DNA from: GCA-2686265 sp036010965
Lineage (GTDB): Bacteria; Planctomycetota; UBA1135; GCA-002686595
Direction of reading: 5' to 3'
DNA length: 29,463 bases
Assembly (NCBI GenBank): GCA_036010965.1
Contig: DASCMO010000166.1
Location: 1 to 29,463 of the forward strand
A program made the translations under genes and the position numbers. Within the stretch, counting starts at the first letter, position 1. Every line of letters starts with the position of its first letter. The notes beneath the pieces were generated by a model that had not been told where the DNA came from, ran no database searches, and was given only the letters and a program-made list of their open reading frames with translations. This document shows, in pieces, positions 1 to 7,434 of the stretch.

Positions 1-71
1 CCGTCGTTCAGGCACAAGCTGCCTTGCATGCGCAGAGCAGAACACAGAGCAGGCCGCGGAGAAAGCCAGGC

Positions 72-980
72 TCAGTCGGCGGGAGCCAGCTCGATCAGCA
101 CCACCTCGGAGGGAGCCCCCACGCGCAGGGGCAAGCCCACGGCTCCCACGCCGCGGCTGACGATCAAGGTCGTCGTTCCCAGGTCGATGCGCAGGCCCGG
201 ATGCGGGGGTCCGAGATCGCGCACGACGGGCAGGTCGACCTGGGTGCCGTGGGTATGCCCCGACAGGACCGCCACACAGCCGGCGCGGGCCAGGAACGGC
301 GCGGCGTGCGGGTTGTGGCACAGCACCAGCTCGATGTCGCCGGGGCGCAGGGCGGCACGGGCTGTTGCCAGGTCCACATTCCGCCCCTCTTCGAGGTCCT
401 CGAGCCCGACCACCGCCAGGATTCCGTCGCCGACCTCGAAGCGCTCACAAGCGTTGCGCAGAAAGCGCACCCCCGCGCCCTGCAGGGCCTCCACGACGCG
501 CCCCTCCGCGCGGTCCTTGTAGTCATGGTTGCCGAGGACGGCCAGGACCCCATGCGTCGCGCGCAAGCCGGCCAGGTCGTCCACCAGGGGCAGGACCTCG
601 CTCCAGTGGTGGGTGACGAAGTCGCCCGTCAGAACGCACAGGTCGGGCTCCAGCTCGTTCGCGGCCGCGATGACGGCCCGCAGGTCGCCCGCGCCCAGAA
701 AGCGCCCGCCGTGCAGGTCGGAGAGGTGCACGATCCGGAAACCGGCCAGGCCCGGGGGCAAGTCGGGGATCGACAGGCGCTCGCGGCGCACGAGGAAGCG
801 CCCCGGGGCAAGGTGCCGGGCGCGATAGAAGCGCCGCCCGCCCGCCAGGGCACAGCATCCCTCGACCAGACGGAAGAAGGCCAGGCGCGCCTTGCTGTAG
901 CGGCGCGGTTCCACCCCGAGGACAAGGGCGGGTTCGGTGGAGCCCTTCATCTCACCGCGAGGGTTGGATGAGCGCGCCAC
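72..980 (-). CDS. Calcineurin-like metallophosphoesterase (YaeI/YkoQ-like)
   Basis: A 302-residue metal-dependent phosphoesterase. All the family's metal-binding blocks are visible in order: SDLHGG (D88, H90), LTGDFV (D120), VLGNHD (N151, H152), a later LCHNPH and the terminal SGHTHG. The layout, with a basic N-terminal segment ahead of IVHLSDLHGG, fits the YaeI/YkoQ group, whose known members hydrolyse phosphodiesters or UDP-lipid substrates at the membrane; the substrate here cannot be read. The start is uncertain: GTG at 980 or ATG at 950, neither with a convincing Shine-Dalgarno site. It lies 34 bp downstream of gltX on the same strand and is probably cotranscribed with it. The enzyme class is firm; the cellular role is unknown. 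Confidence 0.88.
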   Translation of the reverse strand: MARSSNPRGEMKGSTEPALVLGVEPRRYSKARLAFFRLVEGCCALAGGRRFYRARHLAPGRFLVRRERLSIPDLPPGLAGFRIVHLSDLHGGRFLGAGDLRAVIAAANELEPDLCVLTGDFVTHHWSEVLPLVDDLAGLRATHGVLAVLGNHDYKDRAEGRVVEALQGAGVRFLRNACERFEVGDGILAVVGLEDLEEGRNVDLATARAALRPGDIELVLCHNPHAAPFLARAGCVAVLSGHTHGTQVDLPVVRDLGPPHPGLRIDLGTTTLIVSRGVGAVGLPLRVGAPSEVVLIELAPAD

Positions 981-1014
981 CGGGAATGCCCGGCGTGCGC
1001 CGCGCGAGCGCGGA

Positions 1015-2502
1015 TCAGGATTCCCCCTCGGCGACGCCGGCCAGGCGTTCGATGGCGCTCACGAGTCGCCGCAGGCAAGCCTCGCCGCCCAGCCACTCCA
1101 TGACGTCGAACAGGTCCGGCCCACCGGCCTTGCCGCTCAGGGCGCAGCGCAGGGGCTGGAAGAGGGCGCCGAAACCGATCCCGCGTTCGCTGATCCATGC
1201 GCGCGTCTCCTCGCGCAGGGCCGCGGCGTCCACGCCGTCGGCGATGCGCGGCCGCAACCACTCCAGGTACTCGGCCAGTACGGCGCCGCCGTGCTTGCGG
1301 GCGTTCTTCTCGGCCTTCGCCTCCCAGACCAGAGCGTCGTCGGCCGCGAAGAGGTAGTCGATGCGCTCAGGCAGCTGGGAGTAGAGCAGGATGCGCTCCT
1401 GTTCTCCGGCCACCACGGCCTCGAACCACTCCGCGCGCGCCGCGAGCTGCTCTTCGTCGAGCTGCCCGGCGGCGACCACGAAGGGCGCGCAGTGTTCCGC
1501 GAGGCGCTCGACGGATTCGGCGCGCAGGTACTCCCCGGCCAGCCACAGGAACTTGTCGGCGTCGAAGATCGAGCCGCCCTTGGAGACATCCTCGAGGCGA
1601 AAGGCCTCAACGAAGCGCTCGCTGGAGAAGACCTCGGTCTCTCCGTCCAGGGCCCAGCCTTGCAGGGACAGGAAGTTCAGGATTGCCTCCTTCGGGTAGC
1701 CCTTCGCACGGTAGTCATCGAGGGAGACGTCGCCGCTGCGCTTGGAGAGCTTCTTGCGGTCGCTGCCGAGCATCAGGGGCAGGTGGGCGAAGCAGGGAGG
1801 CTCAAGGCCCAGGGCCGCGTAGAGCTGCACCTGCTTGGGGGTGTTGACGAGGTGCTCCTCCCCGCGCACGACGTGGCTGATCTCCATCGCCGCGTCGTCG
1901 CAGACGACGACGAAGTTGTAGGTCGGGTTGCCGTCGCGCCGGACCATGATCCAGTCATCGACCTCGGCGTTCTGGAAGACGACCTCGCCGCGCACCAGAT
2001 CGGAGACGCGGGTCTCTCCTTCGGGGACCGCGAAGCGCAATGCGAAGGCCTCGCCGGCGTCGGCGCGCGCGCTCGCCTCGTCCGCTGACAGCTCCCGGCA
2101 GCAGCGGTCGTAGGCCGGGGTCTCCTTGCGCGCCAGCTGGCCCTCGCGCAGCTCGGCCAGGCGCTCGGGTGGGCAGAAGCAGCGGTAGGCGGCACCCGAC
2201 GCGAGCAGGGCGCACGCGGACTCCCGGTGACCCTCGATGCGCTCGGACTGGCGATAGGGTCCGTGGGGGCCGCCGATCAGAGGGCCCTCTTCCCACTCGA
2301 TCCCGAGCCAGCGCAGGCCCTCGATGATGGCCTGCTCCGATTCCGCGCTGGAGCGCTCGCGGTCGGTGTCCTCGATGCGCAGGACGAAGCGGCCGCCGCA
2401 CTTGCGGGCGACGGCCCAGTTGAAGAGGGCCGTGCGGGCCAGACCGAGGTGGATGGTGCCCGTCGGACTGGGGGCGATGCGGACGCGGACGGGTCGGGGC
2501 AC
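1015..2502 (-). CDS. gltX: Glutamyl-tRNA synthetase
   Basis: Class I glutamyl-tRNA synthetase, which charges tRNA-Glu (or tRNA-Glu plus tRNA-Gln in organisms that use the amidotransferase route) in the cytoplasm. The N-terminus has the APSPTG block followed by the HIGH-type motif IHLG (about residues 17-20), and the KMSKS-type motif is DRKKLSKRSGD near residue 250. A CFC...CC cluster around residues 104-130 resembles the zinc-binding insert. Length from the GTG at 2502 is 495 residues, normal for the family. The open frame runs far upstream, but that extension has no family similarity and crosses the divergent add gene. An alternative in-frame GTG at 2538 would add 12 residues and lies closer to the predicted promoter. 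The choice between the two starts is open; the identity is not. Confidence 0.96.
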   Translation of the reverse strand: MPRPVRVRIAPSPTGTIHLGLARTALFNWAVARKCGGRFVLRIEDTDRERSSAESEQAIIEGLRWLGIEWEEGPLIGGPHGPYRQSERIEGHRESACALLASGAAYRCFCPPERLAELREGQLARKETPAYDRCCRELSADEASARADAGEAFALRFAVPEGETRVSDLVRGEVVFQNAEVDDWIMVRRDGNPTYNFVVVCDDAAMEISHVVRGEEHLVNTPKQVQLYAALGLEPPCFAHLPLMLGSDRKKLSKRSGDVSLDDYRAKGYPKEAILNFLSLQGWALDGETEVFSSERFVEAFRLEDVSKGGSIFDADKFLWLAGEYLRAESVERLAEHCAPFVVAAGQLDEEQLAARAEWFEAVVAGEQERILLYSQLPERIDYLFAADDALVWEAKAEKNARKHGGAVLAEYLEWLRPRIADGVDAAALREETRAWISERGIGFGALFQPLRCALSGKAGGPDLFDVMEWLGGEACLRRLVSAIERLAGVAEGES

Positions 2503-2549
2503 AGGAGTTCGCTCTGGGTTATCGCGGCCGACGGCCACGGGGACGGGAG

Positions 2550-2555
2550 AGGATA
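2550..2555 (-). promoter_or_regulatory. Predicted -10 element for gltX
   Basis: On the minus strand the hexamer TATCCT lies 11 nt before the in-frame GTG at 2538 and 47 nt before the GTG at 2502. Transcription would begin near 2543. No clear -35 hexamer is seen. If this promoter is right, the mRNA starts only a few bases before the 2538 GTG, which would favour the longer gltX start. Confidence 0.45.
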
Positions 2556-2619
2556 CTCCCCGCGCGCAGGGCGCGGCAACGGGCCGGGGAAGCTCTCGTA
2601 ATGAGGTGTCGGGTGCCCG

Positions 2620-2625
2620 TAGACT
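2620..2625 (+). promoter_or_regulatory. Predicted -10 element for add (near-leaderless)
   Basis: TAGACT lies 6 nt before the ATG at 2632, which would place the transcript start at or very near the start codon. No Shine-Dalgarno sequence precedes the ATG. It belongs to a set of TANNNT-spacer-start sites seen across this window. No -35 hexamer is evident. Confidence 0.5.
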
Positions 2626-2631
2626 TCGTCG

Positions 2632-3747
2632 ATGGCCGACCCGGCAGACAGCGGCGCGTGCGCCCTCTCCTCCGAGCTTCTCCGGCGCGCTCCCAAGGTG
2701 GTGTTGCACGAGCACCTCGACGGAGGCCTGCGCCCGCGGACGATCATCGAACTGGCCCGCGAGGCAAACTACGACGGCTTGCCGTCCCAGGACGAGGAGA
2801 CCCTCGCCGAGGCCTTCCACGTCGGCGCCCGGCGCGGGAGCCTCACGGAGTACCTGGAGGGGTTCCGCCACACGATCGCGGTCATGCAGAGCGCGGACGC
2901 CCTCGAGCGCGTGGCGCGCGAGTTCGTGGAGGACATGGCGGCCGACGGGGTGGTCTACGCCGAGGCGCGCTTCGCACCGCACTTCCACACCGCCGCCGGG
3001 CTGGGCCTCGACGCGGTGATGACCGCGGTCCTGCGCGGCTTGCGCCACACGGGTACCGAGCTCGGTATCGGCGTGGGCCTGATCGTCTGCGCCATGCGCA
3101 ACGAGGGCCCGGAGCTCTCCTCGCGCCTGGCGGAGCTGGCGGTGTCCTATCGCAACGCCGGCTGCGTCGGTTTCGACCTGGCGGGCGAGGAGGCCGGGCA
3201 CCCGGCGAACCACCACCTGGCGGCCTTCCAGCTCGCCAAGCGCAAGAACTTCTCGATCACGGTCCACGCCGGCGAGAGTTTTGGTCCCGAGAGCATCTGG
3301 CAGGCCCTGCAGTACTGCGGCGCCCACCGCATCGGCCACGGCGTGCGCCTGGCCGAGGACATCACGATCTACGACCACCAGGTCGTGCGCGTGGGTGAGC
3401 TGGCCCAGTATGTGCTCGACCATCGCATCCCGCTCGAGATCTGCCTCTCAAGCAACATCCACACGGGAGCGGCGGCCTCTTTCGCCGAGCACCCCTTCCC
3501 GTACTTTCACGAGGCGGGTTATCGCGTCACGCTCAACACCGACAACCGCTTGATGAGCGACACGGACATGACGAACGAGTACGCCCTGGCCGTCGAGCAC
3601 TACGACCTGGATCTGGAGGACCTCGAGAAGCTCTCGATCAACGGCATGAAGTCGGCCTTCGTGCCCTATGCCGAGCGCTGCCGGATCATCTACGACAGCA
3701 TCAAGCCGGGTTTTGCCATGCTGCGCGAGGAGCTAGGCAGCGCCTGA
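2632..3747 (+). CDS. add: Adenosine deaminase
   Basis: Zinc-dependent deaminase of the adenosine/AMP deaminase superfamily, 371 residues, converting adenosine (and probably deoxyadenosine) to inosine in purine salvage. The metal site is complete: HEHLDGG near the N-terminus (H26, H28), the catalytic HAGE block, HRIGHGVRL and LNTDNRLMSDT with the distal aspartate. The DNRLMSDTDMTNEY wording resembles actinobacterial-type Add proteins more than adenine deaminases. An aminodeoxyfutalosine or N6-modified adenine specificity cannot be excluded from sequence alone. The gene is divergent from gltX. Its TGA overlaps the next gene's ATG by one base, so the two are likely coupled. Confidence 0.92.
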   Translation: MADPADSGACALSSELLRRAPKVVLHEHLDGGLRPRTIIELAREANYDGLPSQDEETLAEAFHVGARRGSLTEYLEGFRHTIAVMQSADALERVAREFVEDMAADGVVYAEARFAPHFHTAAGLGLDAVMTAVLRGLRHTGTELGIGVGLIVCAMRNEGPELSSRLAELAVSYRNAGCVGFDLAGEEAGHPANHHLAAFQLAKRKNFSITVHAGESFGPESIWQALQYCGAHRIGHGVRLAEDITIYDHQVVRVGELAQYVLDHRIPLEICLSSNIHTGAAASFAEHPFPYFHEAGYRVTLNTDNRLMSDTDMTNEYALAVEHYDLDLEDLEKLSINGMKSAFVPYAERCRIIYDSIKPGFAMLREELGSA

Positions 3748-4778
3748 TGGATCCCCGCGAGTTCGCGCGCGACCGCCTCGCATTCCACGGCCTGCTCACG
3801 ACCCCGCCGATCACGAGCGAGCTGCTCGCCGGCAACGCTGCGGGCGACCCGCACCTGCGCGAGTTACCCGTCTACCTGCCTCCCGGCTGGGAGGCCCCGG
3901 GGAGCGAGCTCCCGGTCGTCTTCGTGCTGGCCGGCTTCACGGGTCGCGGCCAGAACTACCTCGAGACCCACCCCTGGAAGCGCGGTGTGGTCGCCGTCTT
4001 CGACCGCGCCGTCGCCGCGGGCGAGTGTCCTCCGGCGATCCTGGTCCTGCCCGACTGCTTCACGCGCCTGGGCGGCAGTCAGTACGTGAACAGCTCGTTC
4101 CTCGGTCCTTACGAAGACCACGTCGTCCACGAGTTGACGGCCTTTGTCGACGAGCACTTCCCGACCCTTCCGGGGCGTCGTGGTGTGGTCGGCAAGTCGT
4201 CGGGCGGTTTCGGCGCCATGCACCTCTCGATGCGTCACCCCGAGCGCTTCCCCGTGGCGGCCTCGATCTCGGGCGACTGTCATTTCGAGATGAGCTACGC
4301 CGGGAGCTTCCCTGCGGCTCTGCGCGGCCTGCTCGCCCACGACTCGGACCCGGCCCGGTTCCTGGAGTCCTTCGCGGCCGACCCGAGCCTCGCGGGGGAC
4401 GCTCACGCGCTGATCGACCTGCTCGCCATGTCCGCTTGTTATTCCCCCAACCCCGACGCGCCGCTCGGCTTCGACCTTCCGATCGAGCTCGAGACGGGCG
4501 GGCGCATCCCCGAGGTCTGGGAGCGCTGGCTGGCCTTCGATCCGCTGCACGCCTGCGTGCCCCGCGCCGACTCCTGGCGGCGCCTCGAATTCCTGCACCT
4601 CGAGTGCGGCCTGCGCGACGAGTTCAACCTCCAGTTCGCCTTGCGCGTCCTCACCCGCCGCCTGCGCGACCTCGCCATCCCCCACGCCCACGAGGAGTTC
4701 GATGCCGGCCACTTCGGCATCGACGACCGCTACCAGTTCCTTCTGCCACGCATGATCGAGGTGCTTGCGGGCAGCTAG
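3747..4778 (+). CDS. Alpha/beta-hydrolase esterase (esterase D/PHB depolymerase-like)
   Basis: A 343-residue serine hydrolase of the esterase D-like alpha/beta fold. The nucleophile elbow is GKSSGGFGAMHLS around residues 149-160, and the probable catalytic histidine lies in DAGHFGIDDRY near the C-terminus. The strand-turn block LPVVFVLAGFTGRG precedes it, as is usual for the oxyanion region. No signal peptide is visible, so it is probably cytoplasmic. The ATG overlaps the last base of the adenosine deaminase stop (TGATG), implying translational re-initiation and a shared transcript. Its substrate is unknown; a role linked to nucleoside metabolism is only suggested by the coupling. Confidence 0.85.
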   Translation: MDPREFARDRLAFHGLLTTPPITSELLAGNAAGDPHLRELPVYLPPGWEAPGSELPVVFVLAGFTGRGQNYLETHPWKRGVVAVFDRAVAAGECPPAILVLPDCFTRLGGSQYVNSSFLGPYEDHVVHELTAFVDEHFPTLPGRRGVVGKSSGGFGAMHLSMRHPERFPVAASISGDCHFEMSYAGSFPAALRGLLAHDSDPARFLESFAADPSLAGDAHALIDLLAMSACYSPNPDAPLGFDLPIELETGGRIPEVWERWLAFDPLHACVPRADSWRRLEFLHLECGLRDEFNLQFALRVLTRRLRDLAIPHAHEEFDAGHFGIDDRYQFLLPRMIEVLAGS

Positions 4779-4848
4779 ACCCTGCTGGGGCGTGCGCTCC
4801 TCCGGGACTGTACGGCCATGAGCTCCTCCTCTTCAGTGGGACGGGCGG

Positions 4849-4854
4849 TACACT
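4849..4854 (+). promoter_or_regulatory. Predicted -10 element for the 4863 gene (leaderless)
   Basis: TACACT is followed by exactly 8 nt and then the ATG at 4863. This spacing recurs at six genes in the window and argues that 4863, not the upstream ATG at 4818, is the true start. Confidence 0.55.
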
Positions 4855-4862
4855 CCGAACCC

Positions 4863-6272
4863 ATGTCGTCGGTTCGACCTGAAGAGCCCGCTGTCCAGCC
4901 CGCCAGGGGACGGGCGTTGCGGATCCTGATGCTCGCGGCCCTGCTGCACGGGCTGGCCTACCTCGTGCTCTTGCCGCCCTGGATGGGCGAGGACGAGCCC
5001 TGGCATGTCGAGTACGCCCACCACATCGCGAGCGGACACGGCGCCTGGGGCGGGCACGAGATGCAGTTCGGTGACCGGGAGCTGATGACGCTCTCCCAGT
5101 TGCAGATCCGGCGCAAGATCGGGGGCCTCGACGGGCCGGAGATCCAGCGCACCCAGGGGGAGCTGCTCGACTCGATGCGCGAACACGATTTCTGGTCGCG
5201 GGTGGACTGGGCCAGCTGGCCGGCGGGAGCGGAACAGCTCGATCAGGTGGTCGCGACCCACACGGCCGCGCACCAGCCGCCGCTCTACTACCTCCTGGGC
5301 GGCGGACTGCTGCGCCTGCTCCGCGTCGGGGACGTCGAGGACCAGATGTGGGTTCTGCGCGGCCTCGGCCTGCTGGCCTACCTGGCGGTGGTGGCCGCCA
5401 CCTACGCCCTGGCCTGGCGAGTGTGCAGCGACCCGTGGATCGCGGTCGCGTGCGCTCTGTTCGCCGCCTGGTGGCCGATGCACGCTCGGCAGGCGGGCAT
5501 CGCCAACAACGACGTGCTGGTCAAGGTCTTCACCGCCTGGATCCTCCTGCTCAGCGTGGACATGGCGCGCGGCGGGATCACCCCACGCTCCCTGGCACTG
5601 GCCCTCGGGTTGTGCGTGTGCGCTCTGGCCACCAAGACCACCGCGGCCGCCGCCCTGGTCCCCCTCGGTATCGCCTTGTCGTGGCGAGGTGGACACCACA
5701 CGCGCGCTCTGCATCCAGGACGGCGCGCGCTGCTGATCGGCTCGTTGCTCGCTGTCGCGGCAGCGGGCCTTGCCTTCTGGTTCCTGACGGACAACCCGGC
5801 CATCCCCAGATCTCTCGACAACATCCACGCGCGCCTCGCCACGGCCATCTCGCCCGCGTTCCGGGCCGAGTTCACGCGCACCTTCCTGGGCGCGTTCAAC
5901 TGGTACGTGCGCGATCTACCGGCGGCGGTGCGCAGCACGGCCTCGTGCTTGCTGCTGCTCGCCGGCCTGGGCTCCGGGCTCGTGTTCCTGCGCGCGCGCG
6001 AGGGCATCGAGCGCAGAGCCCTGTTCTTCTGTCTGGTGATGGTCCTGGCCCAGATGGCCCTGATCGCCTTGCGCGGCGTCGCCGCCGGGCGCTACCTGAT
6101 GCCGGCCCTGCCCGCCCTCAGCGTGCTCCTGGTGATCGGCCTCCTCGGGCCTCTGCCGGTCCGCTGGCGACCGCGGGCAGTCGGCCTGCTGGTCACAGCG
6201 TTGCTCCTCTTCGACGGGATCTTCCTCTGGTCCTCCCTGATGTGGAACCAGTACGCCTTGTGGGGAGGATGA
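4863..6272 (+). CDS. Polytopic GT-C glycosyltransferase-like membrane protein (DUF2142/GT39-like)
   Basis: An integral membrane protein of about 469 residues with roughly ten hydrophobic segments. After the first membrane segment comes a loop with GEDEPWHVEYA, the acidic first-loop motif expected of GT-C lipid-phosphate-sugar transferases, and later AAHQPPLYYLL and GIANNDVLVK, both typical of DUF2142/GT39-like proteins. It probably transfers a sugar from a polyprenyl-phosphate donor to an acceptor on the outer face of the membrane; neither partner can be named. I chose the ATG at 4863 because TACACT lies 8 nt upstream and the 45-base extension to 4818 is low-complexity serine. Its stop overlaps the next possible ATG (ATGA at 6269). 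Confidence 0.75.
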   Translation: MSSVRPEEPAVQPARGRALRILMLAALLHGLAYLVLLPPWMGEDEPWHVEYAHHIASGHGAWGGHEMQFGDRELMTLSQLQIRRKIGGLDGPEIQRTQGELLDSMREHDFWSRVDWASWPAGAEQLDQVVATHTAAHQPPLYYLLGGGLLRLLRVGDVEDQMWVLRGLGLLAYLAVVAATYALAWRVCSDPWIAVACALFAAWWPMHARQAGIANNDVLVKVFTAWILLLSVDMARGGITPRSLALALGLCVCALATKTTAAAALVPLGIALSWRGGHHTRALHPGRRALLIGSLLAVAAAGLAFWFLTDNPAIPRSLDNIHARLATAISPAFRAEFTRTFLGAFNWYVRDLPAAVRSTASCLLLLAGLGSGLVFLRAREGIERRALFFCLVMVLAQMALIALRGVAAGRYLMPALPALSVLLVIGLLGPLPVRWRPRAVGLLVTALLLFDGIFLWSSLMWNQYALWGG

Positions 6273-6274
6273 GC

Positions 6275-7339
6275 ATGGACTCGCGCACGACTCTGCGGAA
6301 CCTGCTCTGCACTGTGGGCCTGGTGGCCGCGTGCGGGTGGCTGCCGATCGTCTGCGGGACCACGGAAGTTCCCGACATCGCCGTGCGTTCGGTGCCCTGG
6401 CGCACCCAGGGTGGGCAGCTCTCGAAGACCCACCCCACCGGTCAGGGGTTCCGCTGTCGCTGGGACGGACTGCACCGCATCGACGTCGCCCTGGTCGCCC
6501 TGGCGCCGCCGGGCGATGCTGGGTTGGAGCTCGTCTTGCGCGCCGACGGCCCCGACGGCGCGCTGCTGCGCAGGGCGCGGGCCCACCCGGGCGCTCTCGA
6601 AGGTCAGGGAGCGTTCGTGGCCTTCGAGTTCGAACCCCTCACCCAGTCCCGGGGGCGACGGTTCTGGTTCGAGCTCTCGCCGGTGGGAGACGATGGGCCG
6701 AGCCCCTACTCGGCCTGGGTGCGCTTCCACGGACAACCGGGGCACGACTGCGTCTGGGGAGACCGGGTCTGGACCGGCCCGCTGATCGAGGGTCGCCTGG
6801 TCGACCACGCCAGGGTCGCAAGCCAGCAGGATCCGGGCAACGTCCCCCACCCCCACTTGCGGGCCGTCGCCGTGGCCGCCGACCACCTGCAGCCATCGCT
6901 GGGCCCGGTGCGCCTGGAACTGTGGGAAGGGGAAGCCACCGGCCCGCCCCTGCGCACCGTCGAGCTGGGAAGCGAACACGAGGTCCGCGGGGGTTGGGCG
7001 TTCTTCTCCTTCCCACCGATCGCCGACAGTCGCTGGAAGCAGTACCGCTTCCGGCTCACCCTGCACGAAGGCGCGCGCCTGGTCGGCCTGGAACAGGGGC
7101 TGACCCTCAAGACCTTCCACGGCGCGGACCTGAGCGAGACTCCCCTCGCCGGTGTCAGCCTCGACGGCGTGCTGCACCCCGACCGCGACCTCCTCTTCCG
7201 TGCCTGGTCCGCGCCGAGCTCCGACGACCTCGCCGCCCTGATCGGAGAGCGGGCGGGGTGGAAACTGGTCGTCTCGGCCCTGGCCTGGATCCTGGCGATA
7301 GGCCTGGTGGTGCGCCTCTACCGCTCCCCTCTAGCATGA
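6275..7339 (+). CDS. Membrane-anchored protein with two similar beta domains
   Basis: A 354-residue protein I do not recognise by name. It starts with a hydrophobic signal/anchor segment (about residues 8-28) and ends with a membrane segment (about residues 328-346) plus a short basic tail, so the middle is probably extracytoplasmic. That middle holds two similar modules of about 130 residues: each has an ELxLR/ELWEG-like strand, a region LRRA/LRTVEL, and an F-F-PLxxSRxRxFWF/F-F-PIxDSRWKQYRF block. They look like jelly-roll or carbohydrate-binding-like folds. GGGGAGG sits 6 nt before the ATG at 6275, making it a better start than the overlapping ATG at 6269. Coupling to the GT-C gene upstream suggests a partner in surface-glycan assembly (inference). 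Confidence 0.7.
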   Translation: MDSRTTLRNLLCTVGLVAACGWLPIVCGTTEVPDIAVRSVPWRTQGGQLSKTHPTGQGFRCRWDGLHRIDVALVALAPPGDAGLELVLRADGPDGALLRRARAHPGALEGQGAFVAFEFEPLTQSRGRRFWFELSPVGDDGPSPYSAWVRFHGQPGHDCVWGDRVWTGPLIEGRLVDHARVASQQDPGNVPHPHLRAVAVAADHLQPSLGPVRLELWEGEATGPPLRTVELGSEHEVRGGWAFFSFPPIADSRWKQYRFRLTLHEGARLVGLEQGLTLKTFHGADLSETPLAGVSLDGVLHPDRDLLFRAWSAPSSDDLAALIGERAGWKLVVSALAWILAIGLVVRLYRSPLA

Positions 7340-7371
7340 AGGCCGCCTTACTCGTGATCGTCGAGAACTGA
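7336..7371 (+). other. Eleven-codon ORF coupled to the upstream gene; possible gene remnant
   Basis: The stop of the preceding gene overlaps an ATG (ATGA at 7336-7339), the same arrangement as the previous gene pair. The frame reads MKAALLVIVEN and hits TGA at 7369. The same frame then stays open, with mostly G/C third positions, to a TGA at 7456, inside the end of the converging gene. It could be the truncated start of a third operon gene, a short coupled ORF, or chance. I see no evidence of selenocysteine insertion. Confidence 0.3.
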
Positions 7372-7434
7372 GGACGGTACGCGGAGTTCGCGGGTGAGCT
7401 CACGCCCGCGGAGGACACGTCCTCGGTCCGGCCC

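Noticed and set aside
1..71. Possible gene at the left window edge.
   Set aside because: Only 71 bases precede the phosphoesterase stop, and I see no convincing coding signal or terminator in them.
2503..3423. A 307-residue N-terminal extension of glutamyl-tRNA synthetase.
   Set aside because: It runs antisense to the adenosine deaminase gene, whose motifs are intact, and bears no similarity to the synthetase family.
4818..4862. An earlier ATG for the first GT-C gene.
   Set aside because: It adds a serine-rich stretch, and TACACT with 8-nt spacing supports the ATG at 4863.
7369..7371. The in-frame TGA as a selenocysteine codon.
   Set aside because: No selenocysteine insertion hairpin is apparent directly downstream, and the conceptual product is only about 40 residues and unrecognised.
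7411..7424. The palindrome GAGGACACGTCCTC between convergent genes.
   Set aside because: The stem is only five pairs with a four-base loop and no T-tract, too weak to call a terminator.
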